The notes: generated by a model from the sequence alone, not told the origin. A stretch of DNA of 64,000 nucleotides from Nostoc sp. ATCC 53789 (GCF_009873495.1 NZ_CP046703.1:1364001-1428000), one strand, 5' to 3'; positions 35,988 through 45,183 are shown, counted from the first letter of the stretch. Made by a program: numbers and translations.

Positions 35988-37097
35988 ATGTTTGCCAAAC
36001 AGAAACTGGAATTTAATTGGTGCGCTCCGGTATCTGGGGATGGATTCTATTTAGGTTTGCCCATTTGGGAACGTCCTCCCAGTCTTGAGTATACAGTTGA
36101 GATTTTTAAAACAGCAGAACGATTTGGGTTCCGCCAGGTTCTAATTGGTATGGGTTTCAACCACCATATTATGGAGGCTTGGACTTTAGCAACAGCAGTT
36201 TTAGCCCTTACCATCAGTGCTGGAGCAATTGTAGCTGTGCGTCCAGGGTTCTATTCGGCTCCAGTATTGGCAAAGATGGCTGTTACCTTAGATTTCATCA
36301 GTAAAGGTCGTCTTTCCCTTAACATTGTCACAGGTGGACGACCAATGGAACAGGCAATGTATGGTGATTATTTAGATCATGATAGCCGCTATCGTCGCAC
36401 TTGTGAATTTATGCAAATTTGTCGGCAGTTATGGTCAACAACTAATCCCTTTGACTATGAAGGAGAATTTTATCAGCTCCATCAAACTCGGTTAGAAACA
36501 TTACCTCTGCAACCGTCTGGTCCGTTATTTTATTTCGGTGGTGCAAGCGAGATGGCTCAACAAGTAGGTGCAGAATTTGCAGATGTTTATCTAATGTGGG
36601 GAGAAGCACGGCAACAACTAGCTGACCGAATCAACCAGATGCAGCAATTAGTTAGCAATTGCGGACGAAAAAAAGCGGTACGTTATGGATTAAGGATTAA
36701 TATTATTGCTCGAACAACTGAAATTGAAGCTAGAGAAACAGCAAAAGAAATGCTGGCAAAAGTTTCTCCACAAATATTAGCTAAAGCACGAGTTACTGAA
36801 TTTCCCAATACCAAGCGGGAAAGTGTCGGTCAAAGTCGACAATGGGAATTACGGGGGAATGCTGATGAAGATTGGTATGTTGAACCACTACTTTGGGCTG
36901 GTATTTCTGTGGTGCGAAGTGGTGCGGGAATGGCTATTGTTGGTAGTTATCAGCAAGTGGCAGAGTGTCTTTTACAATACATAGACTTGGGAATCACAGT
37001 TTTTATTTTGTCTGGTTATCCCCATTTAGAAGAGTGCGAAAATGTGGGACGAAATGTTTTACCATTAGTTAGAGAAAGCTATCTTCAGAGAAAGTAG
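35988..37097 (+). CDS. LLM-class flavin-dependent monooxygenase, SsuD-like
   Basis: A TIM-barrel flavin enzyme of 369 residues, closest in pattern to alkanesulfonate monooxygenase (SsuD), which uses reduced FMN and oxygen to release sulfite from alkanesulfonates. Visible signatures are NWCAPVSGDGFYLG, FGFRQVLIGMG, RPGFYSAPVLAKMAVTLD and GRLSLNIVTGG, and the C-terminal YQQVAECLLQYIDLGI with LSGYPHLEE. It needs an FMN reductase (SsuE-like) that is not nearby, and no Ssu ABC transporter is adjacent. The 3' end overlaps the 3' end of the convergent amidase gene by 29 bases. ATG at 35988. Confidence 0.88.
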   Translation: MFAKQKLEFNWCAPVSGDGFYLGLPIWERPPSLEYTVEIFKTAERFGFRQVLIGMGFNHHIMEAWTLATAVLALTISAGAIVAVRPGFYSAPVLAKMAVTLDFISKGRLSLNIVTGGRPMEQAMYGDYLDHDSRYRRTCEFMQICRQLWSTTNPFDYEGEFYQLHQTRLETLPLQPSGPLFYFGGASEMAQQVGAEFADVYLMWGEARQQLADRINQMQQLVSNCGRKKAVRYGLRINIIARTTEIEARETAKEMLAKVSPQILAKARVTEFPNTKRESVGQSRQWELRGNADEDWYVEPLLWAGISVVRSGAGMAIVGSYQQVAECLLQYIDLGITVFILSGYPHLEECENVGRNVLPLVRESYLQRK

Positions 37098-38457
37098 TAG
37101 CAACTTGGAAAGCAAAGGCAACTCTTAAAATCAAAGCTTCGGTATAGGAATTACCAACAAGTTGCAATCCTATAGGTAAACCCTGAGTGCTTCGTCCACA
37201 AGGCAGCGATATTGCAGGTAAACCCAGAAAACTGAAAGGTAACATAAATCGCTGATTTAATCGATAGATTTTAGCATCTGCGTCAATAAGAGGTGCAACC
37301 ATTGGTGTTGTGGGTGTTAGCAAAATATCCACTTCCTGAAACAGTTTTTGCCGTTGCAGAAAACATTCTTCCTGTTTCTGCTTTGCTTTTTTGTAACTGT
37401 GATAAGAAATGTTTACTCCTTTAGATAAATCTCTTTGTACTTTAGCTCCAAATATATTTGAGTTTGTAGTATAAGCTGCTTGCAAAGCTTGATGGAATTC
37501 ATAAAGAGCAATAGTGGAATAAGTCACCTCATCAAATTCCTCTATTAAAAATGGAGAATTTATAGTGATAATTTCAGCTCCAAGTTTTTTAAAGATGGAT
37601 ATGGCATTATAAATTGCCTTAGCAATTTCTGGTTCAATTCCCCGAAATGTATAGTTATTAACTATGCCCAATTTTAAGCCGTTGATATTGGTTGTTAGAG
37701 GATACAGTTGTTTGAAATTTGTGGAGAGCGGGAAGAGTACAGCATCAAGTAAAATGGCAATATCTTCTACACAATTTGTCAAAAAACCAACTGTATCAAA
37801 ACTACGAGCGCGGGGAAAAATACCTTCATTGCTAAGTAATCCGTAAGTTGGGCGTAGTCCTACCACTCCTGACCAACTGGCGGGAACTCGAATTGAACCA
37901 CCAGTATCAGTACCAATTCCAGCTAAACAAAGGCGTGCAGCAATAGCGGTTGCACTTCCGCTAGAAGAACCTCCTGATGAGTGGTTGTGGTTCCAGAAGT
38001 TGCAAGTATTTCCATAAAAAAGATTGTTTCCAGAAAGGTCAGCCGCAAATTCGCTTAAATTTGTCTTACCTAAAATTACCGCACCTGCTGCCTTGAGCTT
38101 TTGGACAATTACACTATCAGATAATGGGATGCGATCGCGCAAGCCCTGACTTGTCAGTTCGCAAAAAAGTTGTGAGCCAACTGTAGTTTTTACTCCTGCT
38201 GTATCAATATTGTCTTTGATAACAACAGGAATCCCGTGTATTAATCCGCGTTCTTGACCGTTGCTTCGCTCAAAATCTAGTTTAGTAGCAGTTTCTAGGG
38301 CTTGTTTATCCAGAACGGTAATAAAGGCATTGAGTGTAGGATTTAACTTTTGGATACCTTCGAGATAATGCTTGACTAACGTTTTTGAAGTTAGCAAGCC
38401 ACTTTGCATTTGCTGACTTGCCTGTGCGATCGTTTTAGGGATAGAATCTGCTTCCAT
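37069..38457 (-). CDS. Amidase signature family enzyme
   Basis: A cytoplasmic amidase of 462 residues. The Ser-cisSer-Lys catalytic triad regions are visible: VVIKDNIDTAGVKT (Lys), GGSSSGSATAIAA (Ser pair) and GTDTGGSIRVPASWSGVVGLRPTYG (nucleophile Ser). The pattern is like allophanate hydrolase AtzF or glutamyl-tRNA amidotransferase A; without GatB/C beside it, and with the LLM oxygenase and sulfatase as neighbours, a catabolic amidase is likelier than tRNA charging. It is the third gene of a same-strand run: transporter, sulfatase, amidase. A repeat element lies between it and the sulfatase. ATG at 38457. Confidence 0.85.
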   Translation of the reverse strand: MEADSIPKTIAQASQQMQSGLLTSKTLVKHYLEGIQKLNPTLNAFITVLDKQALETATKLDFERSNGQERGLIHGIPVVIKDNIDTAGVKTTVGSQLFCELTSQGLRDRIPLSDSVIVQKLKAAGAVILGKTNLSEFAADLSGNNLFYGNTCNFWNHNHSSGGSSSGSATAIAARLCLAGIGTDTGGSIRVPASWSGVVGLRPTYGLLSNEGIFPRARSFDTVGFLTNCVEDIAILLDAVLFPLSTNFKQLYPLTTNINGLKLGIVNNYTFRGIEPEIAKAIYNAISIFKKLGAEIITINSPFLIEEFDEVTYSTIALYEFHQALQAAYTTNSNIFGAKVQRDLSKGVNISYHSYKKAKQKQEECFLQRQKLFQEVDILLTPTTPMVAPLIDADAKIYRLNQRFMLPFSFLGLPAISLPCGRSTQGLPIGLQLVGNSYTEALILRVAFAFQVATTFSEDSFL

Positions 38458-38477
38458 GTTGGAAAAAGCGATGAGAG

Positions 38478-38630
38478 TGGAATGGCACTAAGAAAAGGTA
38501 AAACATGCAGCCTAGAGTGGGTGTGGGAAGAGGGAAAAGCATAAATTCTCTTTCCCCCCACACTCCCCACACTCCCCACACTCAAAAGCCTTATAAACAA
38601 TGGATTTGCCGTTATCTTAGTGCCATTCCA
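38478..38630. mobile_element. 153-bp MITE-like element with 16-bp inverted ends
   Basis: TGGAATGGCACTAAGA (38478-38493) and TCTTAGTGCCATTCCA (38615-38630) are perfect inverted repeats. The interior has direct repeats of CACACTCCCCA. The element fills most of the space between the arylsulfatase stop and the amidase start, so it may separate or provide their transcription. No coding capacity and no clear target duplication. Confidence 0.75.
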
Positions 38631-38669
38631 GTTTGTATCTGTTGTGCCTCAAGGAGACAAATAGTACAT

Positions 38670-41024
38670 CTACTGTCGTGCCATAATGGTACGCATCTCG
38701 GCTTCTGTGTCTTGAGTCAAATCTCCACTAACATCTACGATCGCACGATAAATCTTGCCTGTAAACTTGAAGGGCGGTTCATAATCGGGTGTTACAGGCG
38801 CACCAGGGGCTATCCCACAGGTCACGCCACTGGTCAGACCTAGTGCTAAGGGAGTAGTTACAGGAATATCAGCTTGTCCGACTAATTTCCCATCGATATA
38901 AAGTTGGGCGTGACCCGGCGATCCTTTCCCCTTGGCTAAATCTGGCTGACCCGTCACTTCAAACTCAAAGCGCAACTGATGGCGACCCTCCGGGACTGAC
39001 TCTACAGACTCGACATGATAGAGCGATCGCGCTACATAGTTATGAACCCAATGAAGTTTACCATTTTTGATATAAAAGGAGTAGCCACTATCATTACCCC
39101 CGTGAGCAAGTAATACTCCTTCTGCACCACCGATAGGAATTTCGACATCAACGGTAATACTATGGGGACGATTTAGCACTCTGACAGCACTATTGGCTGG
39201 AATCGCCTGAGTATCGGGATAGTAAATATAGCGGGTACGATTGACAGCAATCTGAGGACGTTCTTCTGCCAATCGTTGCGTGCCACGTCCATCCACGGGC
39301 AACACATTATATTTACCCGCCTCTACATACCAAGTAGCAATCATCTCAATTAGCTTAGGGCGGTTGTCAGCAGCAATGTCGTGATTTTCCGCAAAATCCT
39401 TAGCGACATGATACAGTTCCCAATGATGGGTATCCAAGTCTGTAAGGGTTTGGGCTGAGATTGGCGCACCAAAAAACTGCCCTGCTTCTGTAAATGATGG
39501 CCCAGGCCAAGGACAAACCGCCCGCCAGCCATCATAGTAAAGAGAGCGATGTCCCATCATCTCGAAATATTGGGTAAGATGCTTAGTGGGTGCGTCAGTA
39601 TGATTAAAAGTATGGGCGAAGCTTACACCTTCAAGGGGGGATTGAGTAACACCCTTGATAGTTGTGGGTGGTTCAATTTCTAGTAGGTCAAGCACCGTCG
39701 GCACAAGGTCAATGGCATGGGCATACTGAGTACGGATTTCGCCTTTTGCCTCAATGCCTTTAGTCCAATGGACGATCAAAGGATCGCTGATTCCACCCCG
39801 ATAGGTTTCCCGTTTCCAACGACGAAAAGGCGTATTACCTGCCCAAGTCCAGCCCCACGCATAATGGTTGAAGGTTTCTGGACTGCCTAGCTTGTCGAGC
39901 GCCTTGAGATTTTCCTCTAGGGATTCTGGCACATTGTTAAAAAAGAGGTTCTCATTAACCGAACCAGTGGGCCCACCTTCCGAACTTGCCCCGTTGTCCG
40001 AAATGACCATAATTACGGTATTGTCGAACTCGTCGATAGATTTGAGGAAGTCGAGTAAGCGACCAATGTGGTAGTCAGTATGGGTTAAAAAGCCAGCAAA
40101 GACTTCCATCATACGGGCATAAAGCCGTTTTTCTGCTGCTGAGAGAGTATCCCAGTGAGAGACATCGGGATCGTGGCGGGAGAGTTCGGCATCGGCGGGG
40201 ACGATACCCATTTCCTGCTGACGGGCAAAAACCTTTTCCCTGTAAGCTTCCCAACCATCATCAAACTGTCCGGCGTAGGCATCAGCCCATTCTTTTGGCA
40301 CATGATGAGGGGCGTGCATCGCCCCAGGACAGAAATACATGAAGAAGGGCTTATCGGGGGCAACCTGCTTGGCATCAGCGATGAAGCTAATTGCTTTATC
40401 TGCTAAGTCTTCAGTTAAATGGTAGCCTTGTGCAGGGGTCTTTTCTGGCTTGACGGTGTGGTTGTCATAAACTAATTCGGGATAATACTGGTGGGTTTCT
40501 CCTCCCAGAAAACCATAAAAACGTTCAAAACCGCGACCGAGAGGCCAGCGATCGTAGGGGCCGGCGGCAGAAAGCTGGTCTGAGGGTGTTAAATGCCACT
40601 TCCCGATCGCATAGGTGTTATAACCCTTCTGTAGTAATATCTCCGAGAGAAACCCATTTTCAAAGGGAATATTCCCATTACCACCGGGATAACCGGTAGA
40701 ACCTTCTGTAATGCAGGACATGGCGTTGGAATGGTGATTGCGCCCAGTCAGCAGACAAGAACGGGTGGGTGAACACAATGCCGTCGTGTGTAAATTGTTG
40801 TAGCGCAAACCATTGGCGGCTAATGTGTCTAAATTGGGTGTTTTGATCGGACTTCCGTAACTCCCAAATTGCCCAAAGCCTGTATCGTCGAAGACGATAA
40901 ATAGGACGTTTGGTGTGCCTTCTTTGGCTCGCAAAGGTTCTGGCCAAGCAGGACTGGATTTATCAACTGTCCGTCCTATGACACCGGGGAAAGTGTTTCC
41001 GGGTTTGTATTCACGCAGAGACAT
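38670..41024 (-). CDS. Arylsulfatase (type I sulfatase)
   Basis: Hydrolyses sulfate esters. The 784-residue length matches the long bacterial arylsulfatase family. The metal site FDDTGFGQFG is near residue 46, and the modified-Cys motif CSPTRSCLLTGR has C84, expected to become formylglycine. GKWHL, MHAPHH and VISDNGASSEGG supply the other metal and substrate residues. No signal peptide is visible, so the enzyme is predicted to be cytoplasmic. That makes a sulfate-ester importer necessary, and a BASS transporter gene lies 37 bases upstream. The formylglycine-generating enzyme is not in the window. ATG at 41024. Confidence 0.93.
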   Translation of the reverse strand: MSLREYKPGNTFPGVIGRTVDKSSPAWPEPLRAKEGTPNVLFIVFDDTGFGQFGSYGSPIKTPNLDTLAANGLRYNNLHTTALCSPTRSCLLTGRNHHSNAMSCITEGSTGYPGGNGNIPFENGFLSEILLQKGYNTYAIGKWHLTPSDQLSAAGPYDRWPLGRGFERFYGFLGGETHQYYPELVYDNHTVKPEKTPAQGYHLTEDLADKAISFIADAKQVAPDKPFFMYFCPGAMHAPHHVPKEWADAYAGQFDDGWEAYREKVFARQQEMGIVPADAELSRHDPDVSHWDTLSAAEKRLYARMMEVFAGFLTHTDYHIGRLLDFLKSIDEFDNTVIMVISDNGASSEGGPTGSVNENLFFNNVPESLEENLKALDKLGSPETFNHYAWGWTWAGNTPFRRWKRETYRGGISDPLIVHWTKGIEAKGEIRTQYAHAIDLVPTVLDLLEIEPPTTIKGVTQSPLEGVSFAHTFNHTDAPTKHLTQYFEMMGHRSLYYDGWRAVCPWPGPSFTEAGQFFGAPISAQTLTDLDTHHWELYHVAKDFAENHDIAADNRPKLIEMIATWYVEAGKYNVLPVDGRGTQRLAEERPQIAVNRTRYIYYPDTQAIPANSAVRVLNRPHSITVDVEIPIGGAEGVLLAHGGNDSGYSFYIKNGKLHWVHNYVARSLYHVESVESVPEGRHQLRFEFEVTGQPDLAKGKGSPGHAQLYIDGKLVGQADIPVTTPLALGLTSGVTCGIAPGAPVTPDYEPPFKFTGKIYRAIVDVSGDLTQDTEAEMRTIMARQ

Positions 41025-41061
41025 AAACCTAAACTCCTTATCTAGGTTGACGGGTGGCTGA

Positions 41062-41964
41062 CTATAACGAGTTAATTTCCCGACTCAATCCGGCTAATCT
41101 ACGCTTATTCCAGATTGAGTAAGGAACACCTACAAAAGCTCCCAAAATTACATAAGCTACTAGCGTCGGAATCACCTGCTGCTGTATATGATTCAAAATA
41201 GCGATAAATAAAGCTAAACCAAAATTGCGAGCAATACAGAAAATCGCTAAGATAGACCGCATATCATCATCAAGTCTGCCTAAAATATGTCCAATTCCTA
41301 GAGAGACAATCACCATAATCGCGATCGCTACGAGTGGTAATTGCCAAACTCTGGAAAACAGTGGCAACCCTAAGATGCACGCTAAAATAACCAGTATTGA
41401 AAAGACACAATTAGCAATAAAAGTCAAAGGTTTGGCAATCTTTTCGGCAAATGTAGGAGCGAACTTTTGAATCAAAAGACCGAGACTGACAGGCAATATC
41501 TGTACCATAATGACTTGTCGGGCAACTTCTAAAATCGCCACCTTTTGTGAAATACTCTCAAATAAGGCGGCGAAAATCGCCAAGGTGAGGGGAGTAACAA
41601 AAACCGCAAGTATTGCCAGGGTTAGCTGAAGACTCGCTGCGTAGGATAAGCTGCCTCCAGCCCTTTGCGTTCGCTTTGTGCTTAGAGGCGCACCTGGTGA
41701 AGCTGCCAACAAGGCCAACCCTATCATCACTTCTGATGGTAAGTTAAACAGTTTCAGCAAGAAAATAACCACTAGAGGAACTAGCACAATAACGGCTAGA
41801 AGCGCACGGAATACTAAGGCAGGTTTTCGCCAGAAGGAGAGCATTTTTTCAAAAGAAAGGTTGCTCCCGATGGCTAACATCAGAGAAAAAATAGTGATTT
41901 TAACGAGAATCAATAGTAAAGGATGATCCATGCCTTTAAAATGGCTAATACTGGGTGTGGCCAA
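41062..41964 (-). CDS. Bile acid:sodium symporter (BASS) family transporter
   Basis: An integral membrane protein of 300 residues with about nine or ten helices (first hydrophobic stretch near residue 15-35, last near 270-285). Family features are ALLAASPGAPLSTKR, VLILACILGLPLFSR-type helices and NFGLALFIAILNH, matching the BASS/NTCP fold that moves organic anions with sodium. The ATG at 41964 gives a short polar lead; an ATG at 41931 (MDHPLLLILVK) is also possible. It is the first gene of a same-strand run that continues with the arylsulfatase only 37 bases away, so joint import and hydrolysis of a sulfated compound is a reasonable inference. Confidence 0.88.
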   Translation of the reverse strand: MATPSISHFKGMDHPLLLILVKITIFSLMLAIGSNLSFEKMLSFWRKPALVFRALLAVIVLVPLVVIFLLKLFNLPSEVMIGLALLAASPGAPLSTKRTQRAGGSLSYAASLQLTLAILAVFVTPLTLAIFAALFESISQKVAILEVARQVIMVQILPVSLGLLIQKFAPTFAEKIAKPLTFIANCVFSILVILACILGLPLFSRVWQLPLVAIAIMVIVSLGIGHILGRLDDDMRSILAIFCIARNFGLALFIAILNHIQQQVIPTLVAYVILGAFVGVPYSIWNKRRLAGLSREINSL

Positions 41965-42064
41965 AAATAGTTAGCAGATAAGCGATCGCTTCCAAAGTCA
42001 CAAGTTATGTAATTGGAATTGTCATTTAAAATTTGGCAAAATAAGCTAATCGGCATTTAAAGTG

Positions 42065-42330
42065 TAATAGAGTCACTGTTTGCCTTGTTTCTTTACTCTT
42101 AATGACTAACTCGCCCTGATTCAATAGCTTATCTAGTAAAGATTTCAACTCATCTACTGATTGGAATAAACGACAAGCAATTCATTCTTTACAGAAATAC
42201 CAGACTAATTTAATGATGTTGTAAGCCGGATTATATGCGGGGAAAAATTTTAGTAGAAAGTTATTGAGTTCTTGGGTAACTAATCTAGCAATATCTTTAC
42301 GTTGATGAAAACTAGCATTAGAGACTTGCA
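42065..42330 (-). pseudogene. Remnant of an IS630-type transposase
   Basis: Minus-strand sequence reads QVSNASFHQRKDIARLVTQE, then FLLKFFPAYNPAYNIIKLVWYFCKE, an in-frame TGA, then IACRLFQSVDELKSLLDKL. This is the C-terminal DDE part (conserved LPAYSPDYNxIELxW) and tail of a cyanobacterial IS630-like transposase. The N-terminal two-thirds is missing, the Glu of the third catalytic position is replaced (IIKLVW), and a stop interrupts the frame. Confidence 0.75.
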
Positions 42331-42407
42331 GAGAAATAAGATACTAGCTAATGTAAAGGTTTGCCACTCAAAGTGGGTGTAAATGGTGGCTAGTACCGCA
42401 AGGCGGA

Positions 42408-42437
42408 ATTAAAAATTAAAAATTAAAAATTAAAAAT
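42408..42437. repeat. AAAAATT tandem repeat
   Basis: About four copies of the heptamer AAAAATT follow one another (GGAATTAAAAATTAAAAATT and onward), ending at GAATACAGCG. This is a heptamer microsatellite of the Nostoc type. Confidence 0.8.
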
Positions 42438-42634
42438 GAATACAGCGTAAGTGTTTTATTCATTTGGAATGGGTGGTTTATTTCCGCCGACCTGTGCTAG
42501 GCGGTTAAATTATCTGGCTGATGATTATCCCACTGCTGACAACCAATCACAGAAGACGGATTTGCACCCCGGCGCGAAGTTAACAACCACGCATAATGAG
42601 TGTATTTGTTTGAGATGATGAAAATTTTACAAAC

Positions 42635-42725
42635 AGGACTTACGCAAAATAATGGAAAAACGAACCGCAAAGGACGCAAAGGACACAAAGGAATAAGAGT
42701 TTTAGAGAGTTATTGCGTAAGTCCT
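42635..42725. mobile_element. 91-bp MITE-like element with 13-bp inverted ends and 3-bp duplication
   Basis: AGGACTTACGCAA (42635-42647) and TTGCGTAAGTCCT (42713-42725) are perfect inverted repeats, flanked on both sides by AAC. A related element with AGGACTTACAC ends sits inside the second asparagine-synthetase-like gene (47215-47330). The ends resemble those of common cyanobacterial insertion sequences. Confidence 0.75.
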
Positions 42726-42838
42726 AACAAATTGTCTTTGGTTTAAGAATGAAGGGGAGAATTCAAAGTCTCTCTCTTAAAAAAAAGATAGGTTTGTGAA
42801 ATGCCCTAAAATTACTGATTATGCGTTGAAAATTTCCC

Positions 42839-44632
42839 ATGCTATTTGATGCGTTTAAAAATCGTAAATCTCCTAAAATCGAATTCATTAAGACTGACCC
42901 AACCTGGCGCGTAGCTTGGGGAACAGTTGATGAAAGTTATGAAAATATAGCTTGGCGAGATGAAAAATTTTCTGTAGTTTTACCACGTACAGCTTCTGGA
43001 TTTCTGACGGAGAAATTAGCAATCAGTTCTGGAGGACGATTTGTTGTTGTTGGTGATGTTTGGTTAACTAACCAAGTGCAATTACTGCAAAAGTTAGGGA
43101 TTGAACCGGATAGCTTTCAAGGAAGTTATCTGCAACTAGTTGCCAATCTTTGGGAACGATGGGGTTTTGAATGTCTTCACCAACTTGTGGGGATGTTTGC
43201 GCTAGTGGTTTGGGATAGAGAAAGACAAGTATTGAAGTTGGTTCGCGATCGCATCGGTGTTCGTACCCTCTACTACACTACCACTGGTTTAGTTCGTTGG
43301 ATTGCGCCTCAACTGAGAACTTTATCACCCTATCGTTCATCAGATTTAGATTTGGTGGCGTTGCGAGATTATCTTTGTTGTGCCTTTGTTCCAGGAGAAA
43401 GAACGCTTTGGGAACAGGTGCGAGAACTACGACCTGGAACCGTTTTAGAATTTCCCGACCACAAAGTTGAAACTTACTGGCAGCTTCAAGAACAGATTGT
43501 AGCAGTAGATCAACCCTTAGCATGGCATGGCGATCGCTTGCGAGAACTCCTAGACCAAGTTGTTCAAGAATATTTACCCCCAGCAAACGAACCCGTTGGC
43601 GTTTTTCTTTCCGGTGGTTTGGACTCTAGCTGTATCACTGCTTTAGCAGCGAAATTCCACAAAGCACCAGTTCACACCTTCTCGATTCATTTCGGTTCCG
43701 AATGTCCCAATGAGTTAGAATTTTCCAGTCTCGTTGCATCCCATTGCCAGACGCAGCACCACATTTTAGAAATTACTTTTAAGGATATGTGGGAACGTCT
43801 GCCAGAAACAATGGCGTATTTAGATGACCCCATTGGCGACCCACTGACTGTTCCCAATCTTTTGCTAGGACGACTGGCGAGAGAAAGCGTAGAAGTAGTT
43901 TTAAATGGCGAAGGTGGCGACCCCTGTTTTGGTGGGCCAAAAAATCAGCCAATGCTTATCAATAATTTATATGGCTCTGTCACCAATCAGGATGCTTTAC
44001 AAGCTTATTTAATTTCCTTTCAAAAGTGCGCTGTTGACTTACCACAACTTTTAAAACCAGAAGTTTGGACAGAGGTACAAACAGCACCTTGGGTTTTTGA
44101 AGAAGATTTATATTCCCAAGCCAGCTATCTGAATCGTTTGATGGCAATGAACATCAAGTTTAAAGGCGCTGACCAAATTCTGACGAAAGTCAGTAACTTG
44201 ACTCAAGCAGCTCTCTTGCATGGTCGTTCTCCCCTGTTTGACCAACGAGTAGTAGACTTAAGTATGGAAATTCCTCCAGAGTATAAGCTTTCTGGAGTGG
44301 AAGAAAAAGCAGTCTTAAAGCAAGCGATTACCTACGGTACGTCTCCGACGAACGCAGATATCTTACCAGAGGCAATTATTCATCGTCCCAAAAGCGGCAT
44401 GATGGTGCCTGTGCAGTTAGGATTTCGGAAATATTGGCAGCAAGAAGCCAAAGATTTATTACTAAATCGGAATGCAGCCATAACTCCTTACTTGAACCAG
44501 TTACCTATTCGCAATTGGTTAAACTATCAAGGAGATACTTGGAGTCGTTATGGAGTAAAGCTTTGGTTGCTTGTGAGTTTAGAAATTTGGTTACAGGTGA
44601 ATCAAAAGTGCAGCAGTGAAAGCAAGAAATGA
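42839..44632 (+). CDS. Asparagine-synthetase-like enzyme lacking the glutaminase cysteine
   Basis: A protein of 597 residues with an N-terminal Ntn-hydrolase-like domain (about 1-210) and a C-terminal ATP-pyrophosphatase domain (about 225-590). The adenylation loop SGGLDSS starts at S258; NGEGGDPCFGG and HRPKSGMMVP carry further active-site residues, including a Lys. A true AsnB needs Cys at residue 2 to use glutamine; this protein begins MLFDAFKN and has no Cys there. That is the pattern of beta-lactam synthetase and lasso-peptide cyclase, which activate a carboxylate and let another amine attack. The ATG at 42839 is well placed. The carboxylate and amine substrates are unknown. A second, similar gene lies at 47034. 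Confidence 0.88.
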   Translation: MLFDAFKNRKSPKIEFIKTDPTWRVAWGTVDESYENIAWRDEKFSVVLPRTASGFLTEKLAISSGGRFVVVGDVWLTNQVQLLQKLGIEPDSFQGSYLQLVANLWERWGFECLHQLVGMFALVVWDRERQVLKLVRDRIGVRTLYYTTTGLVRWIAPQLRTLSPYRSSDLDLVALRDYLCCAFVPGERTLWEQVRELRPGTVLEFPDHKVETYWQLQEQIVAVDQPLAWHGDRLRELLDQVVQEYLPPANEPVGVFLSGGLDSSCITALAAKFHKAPVHTFSIHFGSECPNELEFSSLVASHCQTQHHILEITFKDMWERLPETMAYLDDPIGDPLTVPNLLLGRLARESVEVVLNGEGGDPCFGGPKNQPMLINNLYGSVTNQDALQAYLISFQKCAVDLPQLLKPEVWTEVQTAPWVFEEDLYSQASYLNRLMAMNIKFKGADQILTKVSNLTQAALLHGRSPLFDQRVVDLSMEIPPEYKLSGVEEKAVLKQAITYGTSPTNADILPEAIIHRPKSGMMVPVQLGFRKYWQQEAKDLLLNRNAAITPYLNQLPIRNWLNYQGDTWSRYGVKLWLLVSLEIWLQVNQKCSSESKK

Positions 44633-44879
44633 ATACGCGACGACTAGAACCAACTTTGGGGAGTAAATAAGTTTGTAGTAAGGATTTTAACCTTTGTCTT
44701 AATAAACACTAAAATACTTACTGCGTACCAACATATTTCTGCCGTACTGTAGTAGTCAATAAAATATTTTTTTTACTACAATATGAACTTCTTCTGGAAT
44801 TGGAATTTTCTACTGTGTATTTACACGTAGATAACAATCAAATCTAGAACTCTGATAAAAAATTACAGACAGCAAATTA

Positions 44880-45128
44880 ATGACACAACCTAACTCGCAA
44901 GATAAAAATAACTTTCTTTACCCTCGTAGTCGATATTATGGTAAATTCCAGCCAGAGACTTTAGCATTTAATGCCAACCTCCAAGAATTTGCCCAAAGAA
45001 TTACTTACATTTCCTGTCTAGAAACAGGCGGAAAACTATCTCCAGAAGAAGCTTACGAGCAAATTAGGGCGCTTTGGAAAGAGTTGAAACATAGCAAAAA
45101 GGAACTGTCTATTGGCGTAAATAAATGA
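44880..45128 (+). CDS. Small conserved cyanobacterial protein (DUF7219-like)
   Basis: A soluble protein of 82 residues. NFLYPRSRYYGKFQPETLAF, then NANLQEFAQRITYISCLE, and TGGKLSPEEAYEQIRALWKELK are conserved-looking stretches; I believe this is the family labelled DUF7219, which has no known function. There is no signal peptide, leader-peptide cleavage site or membrane segment. It lies between the first asparagine-synthetase-like gene and the VOC gene. Its size would allow a carrier or accessory role in that cluster, but nothing shows this. A strong hairpin follows the stop. Confidence 0.75.
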   Translation: MTQPNSQDKNNFLYPRSRYYGKFQPETLAFNANLQEFAQRITYISCLETGGKLSPEEAYEQIRALWKELKHSKKELSIGVNK

Positions 45129-45140
45129 AAGCTAGTTTTT

Positions 45141-45182
45141 GGGCATAGGGCATGGGCAATAACTAGCAATGCCCTATGCCCC
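45141..45182. terminator. Bidirectional terminator between convergent genes
   Basis: GGGCATAGGGCAT and ATGCCCTATGCCC form a 13-bp perfect stem with a 15-nt loop, 12 bases after the small protein's stop and ending at the VOC gene's stop. It is preceded by TTTTT, which gives a T-run only for one direction. Confidence 0.65.
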
Positions 45183-45183
45183 G

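Larger units (their letters stand above)
41965..42838. other. Gap with transposase remnant, tandem repeat and MITE
   Basis: Besides the transposase remnant at 42065-42330 it holds an AAAAATT heptamer array at 42408-42437 and a MITE-like element at 42635-42725. No intact gene. It separates the sulfatase block from the AsnB-like cluster. Confidence 0.6.

Noticed and set aside
37069..38457. Amidase as glutamyl-tRNA amidotransferase subunit A
   Set aside because: No GatB or GatC partner nearby, and the neighbours are catabolic sulfur genes.
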